Below, piece by piece: positions 1-12,826 of a stretch of 64,000 bases of DNA; positions within the stretch are counted from its first letter, which is position 1; every line of letters begins with the position of its first letter. Position numbers and translations under genes: made by a program. The stretch is from NCBI RefSeq assembly GCF_001625215.2, contig NC_030386.2:35405296-35469295 (forward strand). Direction: 5' to 3'. The notes beneath the pieces were generated by a model that worked only from the letters and a program-made list of their open reading frames with translations, was not told where the DNA came from and searched no databases. Origin of the DNA: Daucus carota subsp. sativus (lineage: Eukaryota; Streptophyta; Magnoliopsida; Apiales; Apiaceae).

Positions 1-162
1 TTTACATCTCTTTATCAAAATAAATATTTTTACATTCTTAATATTTTAACTTTATAACTAGTGATGACTTATTAGACAAGTTAATAATTATTAACTTTTA
101 CATCTCTTTATCAAAATAAATATTTTTACATTCTTAATATTTTAACTTTATAACTAGTGATG
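1..162. repeat. 66-bp direct repeat, period 96 bp
   Basis: Bases 1-66 recur at 97-162 with no difference that I can see, separated by 30 bp of AT-rich DNA. The left copy begins at the window edge, so the array may extend outside. No coding potential is seen. Confidence 0.85.
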
Positions 163-790
163 GGTGGGGGCACTTCGGCGTCGGAGTGCTATTCCTGCTC
201 CCGATCTCCGAATTCAATACCCATCTCCGAATCTCGAACGTGGATCTTTTTCCTCCCCGATCCCCGACCCGAACGGGGATCCCGTGAGGATTTGGGGAAT
301 TTTATTTTTTAATAAAAAATAATAACTTGATAGAGTATTAATTTTTTTTTTAATTAAGAAAGCAAGTTACTAACTTCTGATATACTAATAAGAATAAGAT
401 AATACTATCTCATATTTTAAAAATTAAATAATATTAAAATTGATTTATAATATAAGTAAAACATAATTTTCAAATTTTAAAATATATTATATTACAATAT
501 AATTATAATCAACCAATAAAAGTAAATATCATTTTTTAATTTCAATGATATTATAAAAGATAACTATTTTTAATAATTTATTTAGTATAATATATATAAA
601 TATATTATTATTGATATCGAGGTAGGGGTCGGGGCGAGGAGACATGAATAATGGACACATTTTTTATAAAACTTTTTCTGTTTCCCTGAAAAATTCTCCA
701 AATCCCAAATCGAATAAGTGCACGATCGAATCGAGATGAGCTGGGCGGGGTGAAAGCCCATTCCCAGGCTTAACCCCGAAGTGGACTAAA
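160..790. mobile_element. degenerate GC-ended transposon remnant
   Basis: Two GC-rich blocks (about 165-300 and 620-775) carry repeated CCCCGA, GGGGAT and GGGGCGGGG motifs around an AT-rich core of about 300 bp. The same style of motif returns at 63420-63515. This pattern is common at the ends of old non-autonomous plant elements. I see no clean terminal inverted repeat or target duplication, so the family is open. No ORF. Confidence 0.35.
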
Positions 791-984
791 ATTTAAGAAC
801 AGAGAAAGAGGACGCAAATTTAACTATTTAAGAACAGAAAAGTGTATCACTCTCAAAAACCTAGGTCCTGAGACTACTGATAAATTGTCACGATCATAAT
901 TCATAGTTACACCTTTTTTTTTGGTTATTCATCATTTCAAGGTGGGTTATAGACTAAAACACTAGTTCAAGGATAATAAGATAC

Positions 985-1060
985 ATGGCCCAAATGATGT
1001 CGGATACAAGGCCCAATAAGAGAAACCAAATCAGAGCTCTAAAGCCCTAAACACAAAACA
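985..1060 (+). promoter_or_regulatory. site II and telo-box-like elements upstream of RPN13
   Basis: Two GGCCCA-type motifs (about 987 and 1011; site II core TGGGCY on the other strand) are followed by AAAGCCCTAA at 1040, close to a telo-box. These motifs are typical of promoters of housekeeping genes for translation and proteolysis. They lie about 120-200 bp upstream of the probable leader-exon donor at 1184. Confidence 0.5.
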
Positions 1061-1415
1061 TCCTAAAACACACATGCTAATTGCAGCTTGTCTCAATTAT
1101 ACACAAACTCTTTCTGTACTTCTATCAATAACGAACACACACAATCCCAATCACTCTATTAGATACACACATAGCTCCAAAAGGTATTAATCATTGCTAC
1201 TCTATGTATTTTCTTTTTAATTTTGTTTTTATATACTGTTTTATCAAGATTTAATTTTAGTTAGGGTTACAGATTATTATATAATCTTCTGTTATGCTTA
1301 ATCAAATTGATGTATGTGTGTGTATGTGTGTGTAATTTGATTTTTGTTTATCTTTTAATTCTGGCACTTTTTGTTTCTGTGTTGTTCGCAGGGTTTTAGA
1401 ATAAAAGATTGAAAT

Positions 1416-4400
1416 ATGAGTTCGTCTACTGTTGATGAATTACCAGCGATTCAGGTAAATAAGAGACTCGCTTCTGAACATATCGTTTTTTTGTTGACTA
1501 GTGTCGGTGTTTATGTTATCTGCGGTCCTAGGTGAATTCATTAGGTTTGATAATTTAAGCTTCCTATGTGCATAAATTTGTTGTCAATACAGTACAACGG
1601 ACCTCATTTTGACTTGATGTAGTATTTAGTGTAGGACAAGTAGTTTCCTAAGTGATAGGTTATTTGTAGTTATGGATAAGTTCGGAAGCGGAATCAACAC
1701 TTTTGGAGAAGAATGTCTGTTAGTTTTATTTTGCTTTAGCGTTGGGCTTATGTAATTAAGTAAAATCAGAAAAATGACAAACTTTATATATTGGTAATTA
1801 GAACAGAGAATTCTAAAAGGTTCTGTTGGATAAAAGTTTTTGAATTTGTGTAAGAGTTATGTTGAAGTTTAGCATTTGGCAGCTTGCCTCAAAATTCATA
1901 TAAAAAAGTTTGTGTAAAGGTGGGGATGATGCAAATCGGAAAATGATTAGATTAGTTTTTTGAGTCACTAAATATTATTATATAGGTATATGTGTATTTG
2001 TATAATCTGTTATGAATATTCTTTGAATGTACGTATATGACAATGCTTATCTAGTAGTAGTCTACATAATCAGTAGGATTAGTTATTGGCTAACAAAGGT
2101 TTTTCTTTTTCTGTATAAATAATAACAATGCGATCATTGTATAATGATCAGATGGTAAAATTGTGAATTCATGAATATATAACCAATCAGAGGATTTATT
2201 TTGTATGTCTACTGATTCTTTGTGGAGATGGGTTTGATCCACTGCTTTCAGCTTCTTACTCTTGTCCTGCATTAGGAAAGTAGCTATATCTTTTCAAATG
2301 TATTTGCTTAAATAAGATGAATATGTCTTGTTGGTGCATATATGCTATATTTTACTTGGTTTTGGGGGGGGGGGGGGGGGGGGATTTATCTGCATAACGT
2401 GTATGTGCAGTTTGCTTTTAGTATATTGACTGCATTTGTGTCTGGTAGTGCTGCACAAAGTTGTTATCAAATTGTCTTGTGGCTGTTTAAATTAGTTATT
2501 TTGCAAGTTGAGGCTGAAAGTGAAAATCATGGTTTGTCCTTGGAGGGCAAATTGTTGAATTACAATCACAAATGATTCTATTTCTAACACATCTTTGCTA
2601 TCAGTTCATCTTAGAATGATGATGCTTAGGAAATTATTTTTATATACACATTTTGTTTTGTAATACTCTATCTTGCATGCGGCAAAGTGTTAATTTTTCT
2701 GCCTGTAAGGGGCTGCTTAATATGTCTTTGGCATTTTAAAATTATTGTGGCAGGAACCTTTTCTGGAATTTCGCGCTGGCAAAATGCGTCTGGAAGGAAA
2801 ACGAGTGGTCCCTGATCTGCGTAAAGGGCTTGTTCGTATAGGAAGGGTATGTGACTTAAAGTTGCTTATGTAGATGAGTCCCAGTTAATGCTTGTAATAT
2901 ATGGTGATATATACGTGGCGAAACTCCAATATGGCGCTATCTTATCCAACATAGTTTGCCTCTGCAATCTATTTCATCTAATATATAAATTATCAAGATT
3001 AAATCTTTAGATGTGCCTAGCTAAAATCGACCTTCAACTGCTCATCAATGTGACCTATCCAGTAGATGTACTTTTGCCTACATCTGACATGACACTGAGC
3101 TCTTTTTCTATATATGCTAAATCAATTGTCATATAGAACAAGAAAATAGTTTGAGATCTTGTATAGAAACTAACGCTACATCTGTTTCCAGGGGGAAGAA
3201 GGTTTAATTCATTTCCAATGGCTTGATCGGAGCAATAATGCTATTGAAGATGTATCCTGTTTGACCTTTTCGATAATTTTGTACTTTCTTATGCGACCTA
3301 TCTGTAACTCTATGTGTGTGTGTGACCACATGTATATGCTTTCCATACATCTGAGTACAGGTGCTTGATAGGTGAAAATCAAATTAGAAACGGCAGGTAT
3401 TATATGGGATCATGTGTGAGAGGGTCTATTTTAATTATGTGTGCTGACTTCTAGGGGACCACTAGATTAGATTTATGTAAGGGCTTAGATTAGTTTGTAT
3501 TTTGTATTTTAATTTTTGTTTGTATTTGAGCAATTGCCTGTATATACATGTATATGTGTAGCATGTTTTTTTAGAACTATGTCCATAGTATGATAATTTT
3601 ATGAGGTGGCCTTTAGTGTTGTGGAACATCTTTTACTGATCTTAATTCAAGCCTTAATTCTTATGTTCATGAAATGAAGATTTCATCATCCCCTGTCTAC
3701 TTGTCTTTTTGAGTTCTTGTTAATAAAACATTTGATATGTTTGTTTTTATGTTTTACCTCGACTCCTTGTAAACTTAGGATCAGATTATATTTCCTGATG
3801 AGGGCATTTTTGAAAAGGTATTTTCTTCCTAATTTACTGTTTATGTTATCAATTTTATAATAAAAATGATTTAATTCTTGTGGTAACCAAATAATTTACC
3901 TCCTGTTGTTTTTAAACATTCAAGGTTAACCAGTCAGCTGAAAGAGTTTACATCTTGAAGTTTCAGACAGACGATAGAAAGTTTTTCTTCTGGATGCAGG
4001 TCAACACTGTTATATCTCTTGTGTGAAGCCATAACTGGGTTAAAATACTTGCTCACTTTTACTTGAATCTCTACAGGAGCCTGATTCTGATAATGACATG
4101 CAATTATGTAGCGCGGTCAACCTCTACATCAACCAGCCTATGGGTACTAAAGATCAGTATATTGACATAATCTGTGTACTTATTACTTGCATCGTAGTTG
4201 AACACCACGATTTTGATGTTTCTTCGGATTTCTGACCAGTCACACTTTTCTTTTTTCCGTTGGATTTATGCATTAATGACTTAACTACAGATGTCTTCTT
4301 AGGAAGAAATTTAGAAAAAAATATATAGAATAAGTTTAGCATGCATCTCAGTAAAAAGTAAGAAACTGCTGTCCTAAAATAGGTTGTTTTCCAGTTTTTT

Positions 4401-5312
4401 CTTTTGGTATAAAGTTACATTAAAATAAAGCCTGTTTACTTTCTTATTTTGAATAGGTTCTTCCTCCTCGAGGTCTGGTACTTTATTCCCCTCGGTCATT
4501 TGTTAAATAGTAAATCCATTTTTTTAATATTGTTTGCCTACTGTAAAGTTATCAGTGATCAACCTTTTAGCTAATTAGATGTATGTTTGGTCTCGTACTG
4601 TAGTTCATAGAGCGTTTACTGTCGGGCATTGTCTTTTTATCTAATATTATATACTCATATAACAATCTCAACTCAAAATTTTCTGTATAAGATCTATTGT
4701 ATAATCATCTGTTTTTGCTTAATAACCTTAATTCATTCTAGGAAGTCATATTGTTAAGACCTGAACTTCTTTGTAGTTACTGCCAACTGTATGGTTGGAT
4801 CTTTAATTCCCTCCTTTTTTGGATCTGCACTTCCCTCTTTATACTTCAGAAGTGATCTCGATCTATGAAGAAGATGAGGCAGATCCTAATTATTTATTAA
4901 TAATTATGATTATATTGCCCCAAAAGGCCCGCCATTATGTACCAGTTGTGTTTGCAATTTAATGACGTTAGGATCTAGAATGCTACTAGTGAGCTTGATT
5001 TATTTGTCGTCCACCCAGATCTTGAATTAACCTAAAGTCCCTTTTTCACAGAGTTCCCTGGTGACGAAGAACTCAATGCTTCTGCTCCTCCCCAAAATTC
5101 TGAAGACATGACCGAAGAAGATGTTTCATCAAGGTAATATGGTTAAAGCTATTCAGTAAGATTTTTTAATTTTATTAAATTGCCAAGTCTTGCACAAAAT
5201 TATGATAAATATTATCTAGAAGTTGAATTCTGAGTTCACCTTCTCGACTGTTCTTTTGTGCATGAAAAGGGTGACTTATATTTAATTGATAAGCATAATT
5301 GCAAAAGGCATA

Positions 5313-5380
<68 letters not shown>

Positions 5381-6728
5381 ACCTTGTTAAGTCAAATTGT
5401 TCAATCTAATGTGCTTGTTGTATAGTTTTGCTATTGAATTTTGGTTTTGCAATGAGCTAAATTATGAAGAAGTTTACAAGTTACCAGTATAAAATAAATT
5501 TTCAATCATTAAGGAACACGAAAAAAAGTAATAAACATCAATTGACAGAAAGAAGGCCTTCATAAGAATTTTATTTCGCAATGTATTGTATTATCTGTTA
5601 TGTTTAAAAAAGATTAGATATAAAATAGAAAGGATAAATTTGTATTCGATTTGTTATTTGACCGGACTCGGTAAATTTTAGATTATACTTCTTCTTTAAC
5701 TGAAAAAAGTAATATGAAGACCTTTTAGTTATTAACGCTTTTCATAAGGAGATTCTTTATTTTTCCTTCTTGTTGAGAAAGCATGTACCCATAGCTCATT
5801 TTACATGACAATCTACCCTGTACACACTAGAAATAGGCCAATTTAGCAGTTTTAGTTTACTTCCCCTCGAATGAGCGTTCATATCAGTCGAGGCTATAAA
5901 AGGGCACCTGGCCTCTTATATCCATAGAAGGACATGGCGTATATAGGTACCCTCTTTTACCTCTATTATCTATATGATTTGGAAATCTTCCATTTTCATT
6001 ATCCACCTCTTGATCCTGATTGACTAGTGACGTCTTGGCCATCTTTCATGAAAAAGTCGAGTTACTACGCACTGCTGTTTCTTGCCTCTTCAAATCCTTA
6101 TTACAAATTGTACCTATTTAAAGATTACATTAGGGCTAGAACATGTTAGGATCTTCCTCTAGTAGTTCTCATGAGGTGCTAAAACAAACATTTTCCTACT
6201 GAAAAACTTAAACACATTTTCCCTTAAAGTAATGGTGGATTTGGGTCATGCAGGGTTTAGTTTTCCATCTGTTTAATAATATATGATATTTTATGCAGAA
6301 TATTGTAATACCATATATAAAATTATATGACACGAATTAAGTTGTTGATGAACCACTCTCGACTGTGCATATATAAATTATCTGCTTCTATCCCATGCTC
6401 TTGGTTATGTTATGTCATGCCCTTTTTCCTTGTGAGTTGTGACTATGCCTGGCATATATCAACAGTTAGGTGACATGGGCCTTGGCATATATAGTATATA
6501 CACTGTAGTTCATTTGCATTTCTTTTAAAGAGTTGCTAGCATGTGTATATAAAATTAAGCAAAAAGGCAAACTGCATGCATCACATTCTGGGCACCGACT
6601 TGAATGGGGACTGGTATTATTAACAACTGTGTACCATATAGAGGTCAAGCTGCATGAATTACTATGGTTTTGGCCTCTGGGTGAAGTGCTTTCATTGTTA
6701 TGAAATCTTGTTTTATTCGATAGTTATA

Positions 6729-6768
<40 letters not shown>

Positions 6769-9363
6769 TAGGGAGAGAGAAGATACTGAATGAGGGAAAG
6801 CCCTCAGCTCGTGGCTATGCCACAGAGGTAGCATCTGTAGACCATGTCACAGGAAAATAAGCTTATCAATAATTGCCATATATGATATATCACGCTGCTT
6901 TCTTTAATTTGTACTAAAGCATTTTCTCTGGGAATTGCCCTTTTACTGTTACATGATTTGTTATTCAAGAATCTTAATACTTCCATTTCAGGGCAGGAAA
7001 TTTGGTTGGCCCAAGCATGGGGGCAGAATTAACAAGTGATGTGACCTCTTCAGGGCCTGTGAAACTGGTAGATCTGCAAAGAATATTAAGTAACATTGGC
7101 TCAACAGGTGCTAAAACATATATTGAATTTTGAGTCTATATTTCAAGTACTTACTTTACACTTCTAGGCACTGACCACCTTTTCTTGTTGTATAGATGTA
7201 GCCGGAGATCTGGATGCAGGTAAGGAGTAGAGAACTTTGATGTGATATGGCCTTGTATGTTTAAAATCTGATAGCTTTTAAAAAAGACCCAGAGATGCAT
7301 AAATTTTTAGTCAAATAGACCTTAATCTTTATCTAGTACTGAAGTGATAGACATAACTTGATAATTAGAAGTTTAGAATAGGGATGGCAAAATTTTCCGA
7401 ACCGATGGATATCCGACCGAACCGACCCGAATGGTTTTTACCGAACCCGATTTTTATGGTTTGGTTTCGAGTTTGGTTTTTATTTTTAAAAACCGATTGA
7501 ATTTGGTACGGGGTTGGTTTTTAGGCCAACCGAACTGATACCGACCCGAATATCCGAAACCCGATTCGAATCCGAACCAAACCGAAACCCGACCGAACCC
7601 GATATACAATATATATATGTGTGTGTGTGTATGTATATCATATTTATATAAAAATAGTCATTATCGCTAGATGAAAAGATATGTGTAAAAAAGAATAATT
7701 ATATTGTTATCTTTTTTTTAAAATAATTTTTCATCACTTATTCAAATATTGAATATAATACAAATTTATTTATATATACAAAATACATCTTCTTATAAAG
7801 AAATAAACATAATCTAGTATTAAATAATATTTGAACAAAAGAAAAGTATCATCAAAAAATTTGTTCAACTAAATAAATAAAATAAAATCCATACAATCTT
7901 ATATTAGAATATAATGTTTTATTTTCTTGTGTATAGCAATTAACTTACATTGAGGATATGTGTAATAAATTGAGGATATGTTAAATTTTGAAAAAGACTT
8001 GTTTATGAACCTATATTTTAGATATATTTTTTTAGAATTTTTTATATAGTTTTCGGTTTCGGTTAAAACCGAACCGAACCGAAAACCGGTGGTTCGGGTT
8101 TGGTTTTTGAACTTCGGGTTTTGATTCGGTTCGGTTCGGGTTCGGTTTTGAAAAACAGTATTCGGTTCGGTTTCGGTTTTCGTTAAAACCGAACCATACC
8201 GACCGATTGCCATCCCTCTTTAGAAGAATCCATATTGAATAATTCCTTGACAAGAAACAGAAGAAGACAACAGGGTATTGTTTATAGTTTTTAATGTTTT
8301 GAGACAACTGATAGTTTGTTATCTGCCACCATAAATGTCTTTTGTAATACTTGACTTCTGCTTTAGGCTTGGGATTAGGGGATATATTAAAGCCTGAGTT
8401 AATATTGCCGTTGATTGACACATTATCACTGGAGCAAGGGCTGGCGACATACTTACCCGAGGTCAGTATTTGTTATACATGCTGTCATCACCTGAATTTG
8501 TTTTATTCATATTGCTGATTTCTTTGAAACTACTGGTATCGTTATAGGGTCAATGGTCTCCTGAAGATTTGATGGAAATTTTACAAAGCCCTCCTTTCCG
8601 CCAACAAGTAGATTCATTTACTTATGTAAGAGACTTGAGTGATATTGTTTACATGCCCCGGTTTAATTATTTGCGTAATTGTGAATGTATTCTGTCTGTA
8701 GGTGCTTCGAACAGGACAGATTGATCTTACTCAGTTTGGAATTGATCCAAGTAAATGTGAGTCAGTTATATTCTTTGTTACTAGAATATAAATTTTTAAT
8801 ACTAGTTATTGGTTATCTAAATTTATTAAAAAACTTCTTGTACGTAATGTTATGTTGTACTCCAACTAGTTGTGAAAGTATGAGTGTTTTGTGAAGCAAG
8901 TTATCTATAATCCTAGATTAGCCTAGGAGAAATAAGAAGCTCCTCCCCACTTCTTTTTTCTCTCTTTTTCAATGGAGTTAAAAACTGATAGTTGCTTCCT
9001 ACCTGTTCTCATTGGGACTTCGATGTTGATCGAAAATCGTACCAGGGACCTTAGTGTCTATTAAATTACGTTTAATTAAGTTTAAAGTTGTCAAGTGAGA
9101 AGTGGCCTTTGAAATTTGCCAAGCATAATTAACGAAGACCCCTGAGTATTGTTTGCTTATGATAAGCAGAAATAATTATTTACAACTCATGGCTAATAAT
9201 TTTTTTCCTTTATAAGAAATTTTATCCACAACAATTGCTGTTTGTTGCAGATAAATTCACTGTTTTATCTTTCCTGGAGGCGCTTGAAGATTCGGTTTTG
9301 AATACATCGGAGTCAACTTCAAAGAAAGATAGCAAGAATGATCCTATGGATGAAGACCAATAA
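1416..9363 (+). CDS. RPN13: RPN13, 26S proteasome ubiquitin receptor (ADRM1 family)
   Basis: RPN13 is a 19S-regulatory-particle subunit that captures ubiquitinated substrates and recruits the deubiquitinase UCH37/UCH2. Coding exons: 1416-1454, 2754-2846, 3192-3251, 3779-3817, 3925-3999, 4077-4143, 5052-5133, 6992-7107, 7196-7219 (24 nt), 8367-8461, 8548-8625, 8702-8756, 9251-9363. All junctions are GT-AG and phase-consistent, giving 311 residues, close to plant orthologues (about 300). The Pru domain is about residues 14-122 (starts FLEFRAGKM, ends VNLYINQP). A linker follows, then the C-terminal DEUBAD domain at about 198-300, containing [21 protein letters not shown] leader intron probably spans 1184-1391. 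The ATG at 1416 opens [10 protein letters not shown] and is the first one after that intron. Introns 6, 7 and 9 are long; intron 9 holds a transposon. Pieces of this gene recur at 14.2-18.5 kb. Confidence 0.96.
2364..2383 (+). repeat. G20 homopolymer in RPN13 intron 1
   Basis: An uninterrupted run of 20 G on the coding strand lies inside the intron between coding exons 1 and 2. It could fold as a G-quadruplex in DNA or pre-mRNA. Its true length may vary between individuals or sequencing reads. Confidence 0.95.
5317..5378. repeat. (AT)31 microsatellite in RPN13 intron 7
   Basis: A perfect AT dinucleotide run of 62 bp. It is likely polymorphic. Confidence 0.95.
6731..6765. repeat. (AC)17 microsatellite in RPN13 intron 7
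   Basis: A perfect AC run just upstream of exon 8. Confidence 0.95.
7379..8217. mobile_element. hAT-like non-autonomous transposon in RPN13 intron 9
   Basis: The element starts AGGGATGGCAA and ends TTGCCATCCCT, an 11-bp inverted repeat. It is flanked by GTTTAGAA (7371-7378) and CTTTAGAA (8218-8225), an 8-bp duplication with one mismatch, as expected for hAT. Both subterminal zones (7395-7600 and 8045-8205) are packed with AACCGA or TCGGTT units in opposite orientation, around an AT-rich core. The frames open across it on the minus strand only translate the TCGGTT units and are not genes. No transposase is present. Confidence 0.75.
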
Positions 9364-11490
9364 TAGTAGCCAACCTTCCATTCAGATAGTCGTGAATTAT
9401 GATTTATTTCTTACGGTGCTCTTGTTACATTATATTATTGTGTAAGAAAGGCATTGTGTTTCCCTTTGTGATGATGCATGCACGATAGACCGGGAACGTA
9501 TGTTAAAGACGTATAAATCAGAACTGTCCCGTCTTTTGGGGTTTTTTTTCCTAGTCAGGTCAAAACTTTTTCGCTCATAATGTATAATGTACAAGTGTGT
9601 GTACTTATTAAAGTTGCTTGAAATTTTTTTGGTAGTTTTATAGGCTTCACTGTATAAGGCAAGTAAAAGTAAAGAATTGTTTAATAAAAATCGAAAGGCA
9701 AAGTGTTTTTGGGTTCGAAGTTGGTCTCTAATACTAGAATGTTTTTGTTTACTTCATAGAACTTAATTCTCTCTATATATATATAAAATAATCTATGTTA
9801 TTAATGGATATCGCAGCAATATTAATTTTATTTTAATATGCAGTTGTATATAAAAAGTTTAGAAAGTAAATTTATTAACAAATATATATACTATTTGAAT
9901 GATAAGATATGTCATAATATGTTTATCAACCTTTTTTTAAATGAAAGTTTATATCAAATTTTATTCACACCTCAAATTCTCGAATTCTTTTTAATCTCAC
10001 GTTGTTTGCCAAAAAATTATATTAAAAATAATAATTATTGTAATTAGGATAAATATTTCTATTTCTTATATAGTTGATAAGTAATGAGATTGATACAAAC
10101 AAGTTGAGATTACGCGCTTGCTCCATTAATTGAATGTAATAATTTTTTTCTTCTTTAGATCTTTAGAATAAAGAGACCCACGTATATTTTGTATGTATTT
10201 ATAAGTGTTCATTACTAGACTCTATATAAGGATATAATATGGACAGATTGTTCTCCATGGAGGGGGACTCTGTCTCTCACACACAGAGACAGAGACAGAG
10301 ACACACACTCGATTTTACACACACATATACGAGTAATGTATATTATTCTTTCCATCTTCAAGCTAGTAACTAATAATTAGTCGAAAAATTTATTTTGCGA
10401 TAAAAGTCTATGAAGGTTCCTTATTTTTTCTGTTAATTGCATTTTCTTCATATTACTTGATTCAACTAGCTCCACTCCTATAAACGCATGTGTCCGTATT
10501 AAAGAACAATGACATAATTCACAATCTCTGGAGAAAGGACTTCATATCATCACTCATTCATTGTCTTTTCTTTTGTTACCAATATCTATGAATGAAAAAT
10601 GCTTTACTATGTGGAAAATTGGAAATTTTGTAGGATGCATAATTATCATTTTTATCGTTAATTAAAAAATCGTATTAAATTTTACCAATAGCCATTATCC
10701 TTCACAACTATAAACTAAATCATATACAACTTAACATAATTTCAGCAAATTTAGCAAATTATAAGAGATGTTGAAGAACCAACCAAAAAATGTCTAATAA
10801 ATGCCAACATAACTACAGTATTCGTGATTGTCTTATGTCTACCATACATTTGTCACAATTAGTTATATAGTGCTCACTTTTCATAACTTACGAGGATAGA
10901 TAAAAACAAAGAATGGGGCCAAAGTCTAATAAATTTTCACGTAAGCAGCTAACGTAGTGTGATATTAAGTGTTTTGCTTTATCTTTCATCTTTCATCCAA
11001 GACATTCATATATATCAACAAGACTTCCTCCCTTCAAACTGTCTGTCTATAGTTTAAGTTCGAGATCAAGGTTAAGGTTTGTAAATCTCTCTTTATATAT
11101 CTATATGTTCGTGTTGGCATTACATGATGTTTTGTATTTGTTTATACAGTTGTACATATCAAGTACAGTAAATTTGTTTATAAAACATACATGATGCTTT
11201 ACTTCATATTTGTTTTGATGAGTTTGACATGCTTGTATATTAAAAAATTAATCATGATTTCTTTTACATTTTAGTTGTGAGAAGTAATTAGACTTTACAA
11301 TGTTATTCATATGCTACATAGTCATCCATCTTAATCATAATTGTCCATATTGGAACAAAAGCTACCTAGGCAATTCAGAATTATATTGAAGAATGTTTGT
11401 TACATTTTGTAGAAGGATAGATTGATGATAAAGAGATAAAATATTTTCTAGCATTTATTATTTATTGTGATTGAAATTTTACAAGTTTAT
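9364..11490. other. RPN13 3' UTR and AT-rich intergenic DNA
   Basis: Transcription of RPN13 probably ends near 9480-9640. The remainder is AT-rich with a short GAGACA/ACACAC tract at 10275-10325. I see no gene, RNA or intact transposon in it. Confidence 0.6.
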
Positions 11491-12171
11491 TGTGACAACC
11501 CGGGTCAAATCCCGAGTCTTTTTTCGAAAATCGGGTCAAGTCTCGAATTCCGAACCCGAAAATAAGATGAAATAAACTAGCCCAAGTGCAACAACTTGGG
11601 TAATCCACAAGCCCACCACAGGCCTCCAAAAGATCATGATTTGTTGGTGCAATTGGTAATAATACTTGTGCTTATAAACTGAACTAAAGTCTCCACACGA
11701 CTCGATGTGGGACTGGGGTGTTACAAACTCTTCCACTTAAATTCCTGACGTCCTCGTCAGGCCGAAACGGATAGTCCATAGGCCTAGATCGAACCTCTCT
11801 AGCCATTGTGGGATAATACCAGCTGGCTTTGTGTCCCCGCCTCCGAATCTCTATCGGATAATAACACCAGCCTTCGTGTCCCCACCTCCGGCAACTTGAC
11901 GAATCAAGCTTTCGAGAGCCTGATCTGAATACCATATGTGACAACCCGGGTCAAATCCTGAGTTTTTTTCCGAAAATCGGGTCAAGTCCCGAATTCCGAA
12001 TCCGACAATAAGCCGAAATAAACTGGCCCAAGTGCAACAACTTGGGTAATCCACAAGCCCACCACAGGCCCCCAAAAGATCATGATTTGTTGGTGCAATT
12101 GATAGTAGTACTTATGCTTATAAACTGAACTAAAGTCTCCACACGACTCGATGTGGGACTGGGGTGTTACA
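11491..12171 (-). mobile_element. TRIM (terminal-repeat retrotransposon in miniature)
   Basis: Two 235-bp LTRs (11491-11725 and 11937-12171), about 95% alike by eye, flank a 211-bp interior. The whole is bounded by the 5-bp duplication TTTAT (11486-11490 and 12172-12176). Read on the minus strand, each LTR begins TGTAACACCCCAGTCCCACA and ends TGTCACA. Next to the right LTR the minus strand reads TGGTATTCAGATCAGG, resembling the initiator-Met tRNA primer site. A purine tract, AAGTGGAAGAGTT, abuts the left LTR. The interior contains two imperfect tandem units (GATAATA...CCAGC...GTGTCCCC) and no ORF. It has the size and TGTAACA...CCCACATCG start of the TRIM class, but I see no 5S rRNA region as in Cassandra. 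Confidence 0.88.
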
Positions 12172-12176
12172 TTTAT

Positions 12177-12826
12177 TACTTTAATGTGTTTTATTTTTAC
12201 TTTTTTACTAAAAGAATTATATTTGTTATATTTTAATTATCATTATATACATAACTATAGTTTATATATTGTTTTTGCAGATTTTTATCTAGTCTTAGTT
12301 AATTCGTCATCAAAATTGAAGTTGCAACAAGATAACCCGATCCTTCATTTAATTTTCGTTATTGACTAGTTCTTGGTTTTAATTTGATTTTATCAGTTCT
12401 CGGTCACAAGAAAAGGGAAAGATTGTCCTCTTGAAATAAAAAAACCGAAAAGATAGAAATGAATGAGGAAAGAGAAGACTCTATTCTAGTAAGAATGAAA
12501 AAAGACATATAACCTTGATAATTTCCCTATATGAAATTAATAACACCAAATATAACTTTAAAAGATACTTGGTGAAAAATGAAAGCTCTATTTTTATTTA
12601 AAACTAAAATATTTAAACTCACTCTACATTATGGTTGAATGCTCACTAAACTCATGTCCTAGTGTTTCTTAACAACCAGCATGTTTTCTAAAAATATAAA
12701 TTATCAAGCATATCCATTTAATCATTAAAATGTACAAATTCAATATATAACGGGGAGTTGCACACCATTTTATCAAGTGTGTATATATAATTATGTTTAT
12801 GACTGCAGGTTTGTCATACAGTTAAA
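12177..12826. other. intergenic, upstream of F-box-like gene 1
   Basis: AT-rich DNA with no clear element. A splice-acceptor-like CTGCAG lies near 12803-12808, just before the ATG at 12827, so a leader intron is possible. A TATATATAA stretch is at 12781-12790. Confidence 0.4.

Noticed and set aside
7395..8205. Telomere-like repeat tract
   Set aside because: The units are AACCGA, not the plant telomeric TTTAGGG, and they are bounded by transposon ends.
7899..8421. Minus-strand frames rich in Asn, Arg, Pro and Thr
   Set aside because: They come from the TCGGTT arrays of the hAT-like element in RPN13 intron 9.
11491..12171. Cassandra-type TRIM carrying 5S rRNA
   Set aside because: The LTR begins similarly, but I find no 5S-like A-box or C-box region in either LTR.
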